Of a stretch of 64,000 nucleotides of DNA, positions 24,800 to 32,512 are shown one piece after another (positions within the stretch are counted from its first letter, which is position 1; the number at the start of each line of letters is the position of its first letter). The notes beneath the pieces are model-generated. The model saw nothing but the letters and a program-made list of their open reading frames with translations. It was not told where the DNA came from and did not search any database. The stretch spans positions 56,881 to 120,880 of the forward strand of contig SVKJ01000004.1 of the NCBI GenBank assembly GCA_015068525.1. The letters run 5' to 3'. Source of the DNA: Oscillospiraceae bacterium (GTDB lineage: Bacteria > Bacillota > Clostridia > UMGS1840 > HGM11507). A program made the position numbers and the translations under genes.

Positions 24800-26448
24800 T
24801 GGTTGAAATAAATTCCAACTTTATTCACGATATAATTGACGAAGATTTAATTAAAAATCCCGAACTTAAAATTCATACCCGTTTCCCTCCCGAACCGAAC
24901 GGTTATCTTCATATAGGAAGTGCTAAAGCAATCTATATAAATTATATGACTGCAAAAAAATATGATGGTCTTTTCAATTTAAGATATGATGATACCAATC
25001 CTGCAAAAGAAGATGACGAATATGTTAATTCAATAAGAGAGGACCTTGAATGGTTAGGAGCAAATCCTGATGGCGGAATTTTTTACGGAAGCGACTATTT
25101 TGATAAGTGCTATGAATATGCAGTTAAACTTATCAAAGATGGAAAAGCCTATGTATGTAATCTGTCTGCTGATGAAATGAGAGAATACAGAGGGACTTTA
25201 ACCGAGCCAGGTAAAAACAGTCCATACAGGGACAGAAGTGTCGAAGAAAACCTTGAACTTTTTGAAAAAATGAAAAACGGAGAATTCAAAGAAGGAGAAT
25301 GTACATTAAGAGCAAAAATTGATATGGCATCTCCTAATATGAATATGCGCGACCCTGCTATCTACAGAATTACCTATAAAAGTCATCACAGGCAGGGCAA
25401 TAAATGGTGTATATATCCTTTATATGATTATGCACATCCTATTCAGGATGCATTAGAAGGTATTACCCATTCTTTATGCTCTTTGGAATTTGAAAATCAC
25501 AGACCTTTATATGACTGGGTTGTTGAAAATATTGGTTTTTCAAACAAACCTCATCAGTACGAATTTGCAAGACTTAATGTTTCAAATACTGTTATGAGCA
25601 AACGTTATTTAAGAGAACTTGTCTTTGAAAATTATGTTGACGGATGGGACGATCCTCGTATGCCTACTCTTTGCGGTTTAAGAAGAAGAGGTTACACACC
25701 ATCTGCAATATTTGAATTTGTTAAAAGAGCAGGTATATCAAAAGCATACAGTTTAGTTGATATAAGGCTTTTAGAACATTGTATAAGAGAAGAACTCAAT
25801 ATAAGTGCTCAAAGAAGAATTGCGGTGCTTGATCCATTAAAAGTTACTATAACAAACTATGAAAACGGTAAAGTTGAATACTTTGACGTTTCAAACAATC
25901 CTAATGACGAAAACGCAGGAACAAGAAAAGTTGCTTTTACAAATACTGTATATGTTGAAAAAAGTGATTTTATGGAAGAGCCTGTAGCAAAATTCCATAG
26001 ATTAAAGCCAGGCGGCGAAGTTCGTCTTATGGGCGCTTACGTTATTAAAGTAAATGAAGTGGTAAAAGACGAAAACGGAGAAGTCATAGAACTTAAATGT
26101 ACTGCTGATTTAGAAACAGGAGGCAAAAATCCTGCTGACGGAAGAAAAATTAAAGGAACAATCCATTGGGTAAGTAAAGATTTTGCAGTTAAATCGGAAA
26201 TAAGATTATATGATAATCTATTTACAAAAGAAAACTTAAATGAGTTGGACGAAGGTGACAGTTATCTTAACTATCTTAACCCTGAATCTTTAACCGTTTT
26301 AAAAGACTGCTTGCTTGAAAAATCTACTGAAGATGCAAAACCGGGCGAAAGATTCCAGTTTGTAAGAAACGGTTATTTCGTAAAAGATACAAAAGATGAA
26401 AATGTATTTATAAGAATTGTAAGTTTAAAAGACAGTTTCAAAGTATAG
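24799..26448 (+). CDS. glnS: Glutamine--tRNA ligase
   Basis: It charges tRNA(Gln) directly with glutamine. The 549-residue protein carries FPPEPNGYLHIGSAKAI (HIGS at 38-41), YDDTNPAKED, the GlnRS-specific YDYAHPIQDALEGITHSLC stretch, VMSKRYLREL (KMSKS motif) and two C-terminal beta-barrels for anticodon recognition (CTADLETGGKNPADGRKIKG). It is complete. Its presence means the cell need not make Gln-tRNA by the GatCAB transamidation route, although that pathway could coexist. It is co-transcribed with gltX. Confidence 0.97.
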   Translation: MVEINSNFIHDIIDEDLIKNPELKIHTRFPPEPNGYLHIGSAKAIYINYMTAKKYDGLFNLRYDDTNPAKEDDEYVNSIREDLEWLGANPDGGIFYGSDYFDKCYEYAVKLIKDGKAYVCNLSADEMREYRGTLTEPGKNSPYRDRSVEENLELFEKMKNGEFKEGECTLRAKIDMASPNMNMRDPAIYRITYKSHHRQGNKWCIYPLYDYAHPIQDALEGITHSLCSLEFENHRPLYDWVVENIGFSNKPHQYEFARLNVSNTVMSKRYLRELVFENYVDGWDDPRMPTLCGLRRRGYTPSAIFEFVKRAGISKAYSLVDIRLLEHCIREELNISAQRRIAVLDPLKVTITNYENGKVEYFDVSNNPNDENAGTRKVAFTNTVYVEKSDFMEEPVAKFHRLKPGGEVRLMGAYVIKVNEVVKDENGEVIELKCTADLETGGKNPADGRKIKGTIHWVSKDFAVKSEIRLYDNLFTKENLNELDEGDSYLNYLNPESLTVLKDCLLEKSTEDAKPGERFQFVRNGYFVKDTKDENVFIRIVSLKDSFKV

Positions 26449-26514
26449 TTTTTAAACAAAAATTATAAAAAATTTGCATAAAATATGCCACTTTTAACTT
26501 TTTATTCTTATTTC

Positions 26515-26543
26515 TTGACATTAAATTACATTTAAAGTAAAAT
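26515..26543 (+). promoter_or_regulatory. Sigma-A promoter of the SDR gene
   Basis: TTGACA (26515-26520), exactly 17 bases, TAAAAT (26538-26543), followed by AGGAGG before the ATG at 26576. The preceding 60 bases after glnS are AT-rich without a clear terminator. Confidence 0.7.
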
Positions 26544-26575
26544 TATATTATAAAATATTAAAGGAGGAATTCTAA

Positions 26576-27427
26576 ATGAATATTCCATTAAAAGTTGATT
26601 TAAAAGATAAAATTGCAGTTGTTACAGGCGGTGGCGGTGTGCTTTGTGCAGTAATGGCTAAAGCAATCGCTAAATGCGGTGCAAAAGTTGCAGTTCTTGA
26701 TTTAAGAGAAGAAGCGGCTCAAAAAGTTGCTGACGAAATTAATGCTGAAGGCGGAGTTGCTATTGGGGTTGCATGTAACGTTTTATCAACAGAAGCATGT
26801 CAGGCAGCAAAAGCTGTTGTTAATGAAAAATTAGGCAGCGTTGATATTTTAATAAACGGTGCAGGTGGTAACCACCCAAGAGGTAACACAACAAACGAAT
26901 ATTTCTCTAAAGAAGATGTTATGAATCCTGATGTTATTTCTTTCTATGATTTAAGCCCTGATAACATTCAGTTCGTATTTAATCTTAACTTTGTTGGTAC
27001 TTTAATTCCTACTCAGGTTTTCTCTCCTGATATGGTTGATAAAGATGATGCGTCAATTATAAATATTTCTTCAATGAGTGCATATTCTCCTCTTACTAAA
27101 GTTTCTGCATACAGTGCTGCTAAAGCGGCTATCTCAAACTTTACACAGTGGCTTGCAACTCATTTCTCTACAACAAATATAAGAGTAAACGCTCTTGCTC
27201 CTGGTTTCTTTGTAACTGCTCAGAATAAAGACTTACTTAAAAACCCTGACGGCACATGGACAGACAGAAGTCATAAGATTTTAGCAGGAACACCTATGAA
27301 GAGAATGGGCGAACCTGAAGAATTACTTGGTGGTTTATTATTCTTACTTTGCAAAGAAGCTTCAGGCTTTATCAACGGTATTATTCTACCAATTGACGGT
27401 GGGTTTAATGCATACTGTGGAGTATAA
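26576..27427 (+). CDS. uxuB: D-mannonate oxidoreductase-like short-chain dehydrogenase
   Basis: A 283-residue SDR enzyme. The cofactor motif is VVTGGGGVLCAVMA, the structural INGAGGNHP replaces NNAG, and the catalytic Ser-Tyr-Lys are in NISSMSAYSPLTKVSAYSAAK (split here: Ser in ISSM, Tyr and Lys in AYSAAK). The GNHPRGNTTNEYF insertion resembles Bacillus subtilis YjmF/UxuB, which reduces D-fructuronate to D-mannonate in glucuronate breakdown. No uxuA or uxaC is adjacent in this window, so the substrate is inferred from similarity. AGGAGG precedes the ATG, and a clear terminator follows. Confidence 0.8.
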   Translation: MNIPLKVDLKDKIAVVTGGGGVLCAVMAKAIAKCGAKVAVLDLREEAAQKVADEINAEGGVAIGVACNVLSTEACQAAKAVVNEKLGSVDILINGAGGNHPRGNTTNEYFSKEDVMNPDVISFYDLSPDNIQFVFNLNFVGTLIPTQVFSPDMVDKDDASIINISSMSAYSPLTKVSAYSAAKAAISNFTQWLATHFSTTNIRVNALAPGFFVTAQNKDLLKNPDGTWTDRSHKILAGTPMKRMGEPEELLGGLLFLLCKEASGFINGIILPIDGGFNAYCGV

Positions 27428-27481
27428 AACCAAAGAAGATGTAAAAACAACGTGCAAAATAACTAATAAATCAAGAATTTC

Positions 27482-27516
27482 AAAAGGCAGAAACAAAATT
27501 GTTTCTGCCTTTTATA
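27482..27516. terminator. Bidirectional terminator
   Basis: AAAAGGCAGAAAC (27482-27494) pairs perfectly with GTTTCTGCCTTTT (27501-27513). U-tracts form in both directions, so it ends both the SDR gene and the long minus-strand surface-protein operon. Confidence 0.88.
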
Positions 27517-27545
27517 TATTTCTATTTTTTTAGGTTGTTGAATAA

Positions 27546-28088
27546 TTATTTGATTAACTGTAAAAGTCTTACTGCGTCTTTAACATTGATTTTTTCATCT
27601 TTGACAAGATCGCAACTTGATTTATCATCAATAATTATTTCTCCGAAAAAGACTTTTAAGATTATAATAGCATCATCTTTATTTATAACACCATTATTAT
27701 CCAAATCGCCAACCAAAACTTCACTTGCAGTAAACTGACCTGCAGAATACGCTGTAACGCCAGTTCCTCCGACACGGATTTCATAAGTCCCCTTTGCATC
27801 TTCGGGAAGTTCAAAGCTTATAGATTGCATACCGTCAATATATTCAGGTTGCCCTACATAAACAATGTTTGAGTCGTGCGGAGTTTTAAGTTCATCAGTA
27901 ACTTTAAAAACGAGCACTGTCAAATCATCACCATTTGTAAATCCATTTGATGAAAATTTAACATCTACTGTTTTGTTTATTTCTGAAATTGTGTCATCTG
28001 AAATTTCTATTGTGTTGGCAGCAAATCCGTTAAAAGACAATAAGGAAAGTAAAAGTGAAAAGATAATAACTTTATATATATTCTTCAT
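27546..28088 (-). CDS. Secreted protein with C-terminal dockerin-like domain
   Basis: A 180-residue exported protein: signal peptide about residues 1-24 (MKNIYKVIIFSLLLSLLSFN, ending near GFAA), a beta-rich domain (about 25-120), and a type I dockerin-like module at about 124-180. The first calcium loop is GDLDNNGVINKDDAIIIL, with Asp and Asn in the right places; the second, CDLVKDEKINVKDAVRLL, has Lys where Gly-Asp is usual and may bind calcium less well. It is the last gene of the surface operon, 12 bases after a cohesin-like protein. The two may form a binding pair. No enzyme domain is attached. Confidence 0.8.
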   Translation of the reverse strand: MKNIYKVIIFSLLLSLLSFNGFAANTIEISDDTISEINKTVDVKFSSNGFTNGDDLTVLVFKVTDELKTPHDSNIVYVGQPEYIDGMQSISFELPEDAKGTYEIRVGGTGVTAYSAGQFTASEVLVGDLDNNGVINKDDAIIILKVFFGEIIIDDKSSCDLVKDEKINVKDAVRLLQLIK

Positions 28089-28100
28089 TCTCCTGCCCCC

Positions 28101-29045
28101 CTATTTAGCCGTTGTAACCATAAAGGTATCGCTGTATATCACAAAATCTTCATATTCGACACGAACTTTTGCATAGTAGTTTGTTCCCGCTTTCAAGCCT
28201 TTTCCATAGAAGAGTATACCAAATCGGTTATCTGATGTAAATTTCTCAGCTTTGGCATAGTAAACTCCTGATGTATCCTTATCCATATTTTCATTTTGTG
28301 TTTCAGAAATCATAATACCTGCTTCGATATATTTTGAATTAGCAGGAAGAAGTTTTGAAAACACAACAACATAAGGAGATGTAAGTGTAACAATATTACC
28401 GTTTAAATTTACAGTTTCAGGATTACTTGCCGTAGGATTTTCTGATGGAACGAACATAGAATCCGAAATACCGGAAAGTTTATCAGGATTTTTTGCAAGT
28501 TCGTTTCCCTTTACAGTCGTAGAAGCATCAATAAAATCTATACTGTAATTTTTTTCCCCGCTTGCAACATAACTTTTATCGTTACCTGTATGAATCCATC
28601 TGAAATTAAGTGCGGTAATACCATCAGGGATCTCATCTTTTACTTTAAAATAAACTTTATACATTGTCTGCCCAGCCAAGATTTCAGCCTTTGTGGCAGT
28701 AGCAAAAGCACCCCTGAAAAGACCGTCAGTATTAAGTTCTTCGTAAGAAACATCCTTAGAAATATCCGAACTTGAAAGTCCGCACACAGGTACAGTTGTC
28801 GCATATTCTAACAAATTACTGTTATAAGTAAATTTAATAACTGTATCGGTTAGTGATGTGACTTTGTTACTGTTTATAATTTCAACAATAAGTTTGTCTC
28901 CTGCCTTAAATCCTTCAGTCTGGCTATCTTCATTTTTAATTGTCATTGTCCAATTGGTATCATAAGTATCTGCCGAAACTGTCAAAAATGATAAACAGTT
29001 AATAAATACCGATATAACAAGTACAATATACCAAAACTTTTTCAT
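28101..29045 (-). CDS. Secreted cohesin-like protein
   Basis: A 314-residue exported protein with signal peptide (MKKFWYIVLVISVFINCLSF to about residue 25). Residues about 33-160 follow the cohesin / CBM2-3-like jelly-roll pattern: FKAGDKLIVEIINSN, TVIKFTYNSNLLEYATTV, GLFRGAFATATKAEILAGQT, and TMYKVYFKVKDEIPDG. After a linker of Pro, Ser, Thr and Asn comes a second beta domain (about 215-314; VVVFSKLLPANSKYIEAGIM, YYAKVRVEYEDFVIYSD) that looks fibronectin-like. There is no SLH or sortase signal, so how it stays near the cell is unclear. The next gene carries a dockerin-like domain. Confidence 0.7.
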   Translation of the reverse strand: MKKFWYIVLVISVFINCLSFLTVSADTYDTNWTMTIKNEDSQTEGFKAGDKLIVEIINSNKVTSLTDTVIKFTYNSNLLEYATTVPVCGLSSSDISKDVSYEELNTDGLFRGAFATATKAEILAGQTMYKVYFKVKDEIPDGITALNFRWIHTGNDKSYVASGEKNYSIDFIDASTTVKGNELAKNPDKLSGISDSMFVPSENPTASNPETVNLNGNIVTLTSPYVVVFSKLLPANSKYIEAGIMISETQNENMDKDTSGVYYAKAEKFTSDNRFGILFYGKGLKAGTNYYAKVRVEYEDFVIYSDTFMVTTAK

Positions 29046-29059
29046 ATCATATCCTCATT

Positions 29060-30610
29060 TTATTTTGCAATTCTTTTATATGCATCATTATAAATCTTAG
29101 TTAAGTCTTCTGAACCTTGTGATTTTGCTTTATTTACCCATTCATCCCATGATGCATTACCAAGAATATACTTAACAGCAAATTCTTTTCCTGATTTTTG
29201 TAAAGTTGCAAGATATTCATTTTTCTTTTCAGTTTCATCTTCGGTAAATGCAAGTTCAGGATCTAAAGGATCAACATGTTTTTCATCTTTCATATATTCC
29301 TGTGCTTCTTTAAGCTGTGGTTTGAAGTTAAAATAGCAACTTCTTCTGTCAAATGATAAGTACATACCTTCGGTAAACATTCCGTATTTTTCAATCAACT
29401 CAGTCATTGAAGGAGTTTCTTCAAAACCAATATATTTTGCCATTCCGTCTTCGCCTATAGTATAAGTTTCGCCTTCTAATCCTAATGTCATAAGTTCTTT
29501 ACCTGCCGGTGAAAGACAGAAGTCAAGAAGTTTAAATGCAACTTCTTCTCTTTTTGGATCCTGCTTTTTAACATATCTTGCCCAGCAAACCTGATTTGCT
29601 TCTGCATAAGTCTGGTTAGGTCCTACAGGATTTGCAAATCTTAAATCATAAGAAGGAACAGTTTCTAAAGTTTGTTCTTTAAACATTGTCATTCTGTCAA
29701 TCCAGTCAAATGTTACAAATGCTTTATCAGCCTGTGTCATCTTCTGAGTCCATGCAGACTGAGTTGCTGTTAAAAATTCAGGGTCTATTAAACCTTCATT
29801 ATATAACTTTTTCATAAAGTCAAGCATTTCTTTATATTTTGGATCTGTATCTGTATATTTCCATACCTTTTCATCTTCATCAAAGTATGTTTCATGCGCT
29901 TTAATTCCCCAACCTGGTGCCCATTTTGAAAATATCTGGTCGGTAACTTTTGAAACATAAGGAGTTGAAGATGGATAAAGTTCCTTTAATTTTTTAAGCA
30001 CCTGATAGAATTCTTCAGGAGAATTCCACATTTTTATTCCATGCTTATCAAAGATATCTTTACGATACATAAATGTATGATTAACATCACGGTTATAATC
30101 ATATCCATAATATCCGTATAATTTCCCATCAGGAGCAGCAAATGCATCGAAAATCCAGTTGTTATCTTTATTATCAACAAATGTTTTCTTAAAGTTTGGA
30201 AGTTTATCAACGTAATCTTCCACAGGTGCAAAAGCTCCCTGCATTGCAAGGTCAATTGCCTGTTCGTCGGTTGGAATAGAACCAATAATATCTGGAATAT
30301 TTCCACCTGCGATTAATGCCTGAAGTTTTTCATTAACTGTTGATGCCTGCATAATATTAAGCTGAACGTCAACACCTGTTACACCTCTTAATTTTTGCAT
30401 AAACCAACTATCACCAATATCAGTTTCACTTGATACAACCTGCCAAGTCAATGTCATTGGTTCTTTGGTAAGAGGCAATTTAAGCCCGCCTGTATCCCCT
30501 ACTTTGATATCAGGGTCATACACTTCATTTGCTGTAGTACCGTTTGTGCATCCTGCAAGTAAACCTACTGCCATAATTAATGCCATTAGTAAACATAATG
30601 TTTTTTTCAT
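29060..30610 (-). CDS. Extracellular solute-binding lipoprotein (ABC sugar type)
   Basis: A 516-residue lipoprotein of the family that captures oligosaccharides for ABC importers (LplA/YtcQ-like, extracellular binding protein family 1). The lipobox LLAGC ends at Cys21. The body shows two-lobe features such as NIPDIIGSIPTDEQAID, GAFAPVEDYVDKLPNF and KLYPSSTPYVSK. AAGGAGG lies upstream of the ATG. No permease or ATPase is encoded nearby; it sits between a GH20-like enzyme and the cohesin-like protein. It may work with a transporter elsewhere or act as a sensor. Confidence 0.92.
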   Translation of the reverse strand: MKKTLCLLMALIMAVGLLAGCTNGTTANEVYDPDIKVGDTGGLKLPLTKEPMTLTWQVVSSETDIGDSWFMQKLRGVTGVDVQLNIMQASTVNEKLQALIAGGNIPDIIGSIPTDEQAIDLAMQGAFAPVEDYVDKLPNFKKTFVDNKDNNWIFDAFAAPDGKLYGYYGYDYNRDVNHTFMYRKDIFDKHGIKMWNSPEEFYQVLKKLKELYPSSTPYVSKVTDQIFSKWAPGWGIKAHETYFDEDEKVWKYTDTDPKYKEMLDFMKKLYNEGLIDPEFLTATQSAWTQKMTQADKAFVTFDWIDRMTMFKEQTLETVPSYDLRFANPVGPNQTYAEANQVCWARYVKKQDPKREEVAFKLLDFCLSPAGKELMTLGLEGETYTIGEDGMAKYIGFEETPSMTELIEKYGMFTEGMYLSFDRRSCYFNFKPQLKEAQEYMKDEKHVDPLDPELAFTEDETEKKNEYLATLQKSGKEFAVKYILGNASWDEWVNKAKSQGSEDLTKIYNDAYKRIAK

Positions 30611-30627
30611 TTTTTTATCCTCCTTTT

Positions 30628-32475
30628 TTAAACAAGTGCAGTTGATTTTATTTCAGCATATTTTGCTACTCCACCACACTGATATGCTTTTCCGTGCATA
30701 TCATCAATAAACTCATATTCCAGTTCTTCAATTTTTGAAATATCGTCTTTTACAAAACTTTCAATCGTTCTTTTGGCATATAAAAGCCTTGATTTTACAG
30801 CACCAAACCTTGAGTCAAGTTCTTCCCAGCCAAAAACTTTATTTGTAGAAAGCCATAGTTTTTCAGCCAAAGTATGTATAGACTCATATTTTTCAAAAAT
30901 TTCCGGAATATCTTTACTTGCAATAATACTTAATTTATTAAGATCGCATTTATCGTAAGCATCTCTTATCATTGTTATAATTCTTGTTTTATCTAAGATT
31001 ATTTCAAAAGCAAGCCTTGCATAATCAAAGTACATTTCCCACTTTGTGCCGATTCCTGATTCTCTAATTAACTCATATCCTTTAAGATTATGCTCTTTGA
31101 TTTCTTTAAAATCATAAGTATTGGCAAAGTTATATAATACATCAGTATAAAATAATTTTTTACCCATATAATTTGGCCAGATATACTCATTTTTTTCAAT
31201 CTTTTCAATAAAAGGATAATGAAATTCTGATAAAGCATAAAAATCTTTTAAAGAAACTTTAGTAACAAACTTACTCATATCTTCAATATCTTTATCAGTG
31301 CAATTTGTACCCTTAAAGCATTTTTCGGAAAATACGGTAAGAGATGGAACGGCAAAGAACATATTTGTTTCAGTTCCGTCATCGCCATAGGTTGCTGCCC
31401 ATACTTCTTTTATATTATTTTCAAGCATTACTGAAAGTGCAGGTTCCATTGTACGATATGTGTGATAAGGATTTGGAAGAATTCCGCACCAGGTCCATAT
31501 TCCTCCATAAAAAATTATATTCTTTTTAAGTTCTTTGTGAAGGGTAAGTAACTTTTCATAATCTTTCCTGTCTTTATGATAATAATCCCAGTATAAAATA
31601 TCAGCACCAGGAATTTCCCGTACTACATCTTCATTTATTTTGGTATTAAAATCATAATAACTCTCTCCAAAATGTGCAAGATATAAGTCGCCGCATATCA
31701 TTGGCTTATAATCATATTTTTTGCAGATACTATATACTTTTTTAAGATGTTCTGTTATAATTTCAAAACGCTCACGATAAGGATTATTAATAAGATAATT
31801 ACCGCATCCGACACCTGAGGCTTCATCACATCCGATATTTATTCTTCTGCTTCTTAAAGCACTACTTATCGTTCTTAAAGAATCTTCTATAAACTTATAA
31901 GTTTTTTCCTCTCCGCATAAAAGAACTTTTGAATTTTCTTTAATAGCGTCCGCCTCTCTCCATCTTAAATACTGTTCGAGATGCCCTAAAGTCTGGATTG
32001 ACGGTACAATTTCAACACCCATCATAAAGCCGTAATCATCTATCTCTTTAAGTTCCTCTAAGGTGTACCTTCCTCGCCTGTATCCAAAATATTCATATCC
32101 TGGAAGTTCAAAGGTATCCTCCATATAAAGCATCATTGAATCAAAACCTAAAGATGCTAAAATATCGATATACTCTTTAACCTTTTCAATCTTCATTATC
32201 GCATTTCTTGAAACGTCAAGGGAAAATCCTAAATTTTTAAAATGTTTGGTTTCTGAAATTTCAAATGTTTTTCTTCCCTCATTTATATTTTTAATAAAGA
32301 GGGTAAGAGCACGGGCAGTATTAGATTTAATCTTACCACAAATTAATGCTTTTTTTCCGTCAAAAGAGATATACACATCTTCTCTTTCTAAAAGTTCAAA
32401 TAAAACATCACTTTCAAAATCATATAACTTAAAAATTTTACCCTTTATATTCTGAAACTCTTCTTTTAGTATCAT
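30628..32475 (-). CDS. GH20-like beta-N-acetylhexosaminidase
   Basis: A 615-residue protein without a signal peptide, so probably cytoplasmic. The catalytic TIM barrel starts near residue 80: SLDVSRNAIMK with substrate-binding Arg90, QTLGHLEQYL with His165, and the hallmark Asp217-Glu218 pair in NIGCDEASGVG. In GH20 the Asp assists the substrate acetamido group and the Glu is the acid. The sugar is expected to be a terminal N-acetylglucosamine or N-acetylgalactosamine. A helical C-terminal domain covers about 430-615. It lies 17 bases before the solute-binding protein, which could supply its substrate. Confidence 0.85.
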   Translation of the reverse strand: MILKEEFQNIKGKIFKLYDFESDVLFELLEREDVYISFDGKKALICGKIKSNTARALTLFIKNINEGRKTFEISETKHFKNLGFSLDVSRNAIMKIEKVKEYIDILASLGFDSMMLYMEDTFELPGYEYFGYRRGRYTLEELKEIDDYGFMMGVEIVPSIQTLGHLEQYLRWREADAIKENSKVLLCGEEKTYKFIEDSLRTISSALRSRRINIGCDEASGVGCGNYLINNPYRERFEIITEHLKKVYSICKKYDYKPMICGDLYLAHFGESYYDFNTKINEDVVREIPGADILYWDYYHKDRKDYEKLLTLHKELKKNIIFYGGIWTWCGILPNPYHTYRTMEPALSVMLENNIKEVWAATYGDDGTETNMFFAVPSLTVFSEKCFKGTNCTDKDIEDMSKFVTKVSLKDFYALSEFHYPFIEKIEKNEYIWPNYMGKKLFYTDVLYNFANTYDFKEIKEHNLKGYELIRESGIGTKWEMYFDYARLAFEIILDKTRIITMIRDAYDKCDLNKLSIIASKDIPEIFEKYESIHTLAEKLWLSTNKVFGWEELDSRFGAVKSRLLYAKRTIESFVKDDISKIEELEYEFIDDMHGKAYQCGGVAKYAEIKSTALV

Positions 32476-32512
32476 TCAACCAACCTCGCAATAGTCATTC
32501 TAATCTGTAAAA

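Noticed and set aside
27546..29045. Cellulosome
   Set aside because: One cohesin-like and one dockerin-like domain, no scaffoldin, no dockerin-bearing enzyme.
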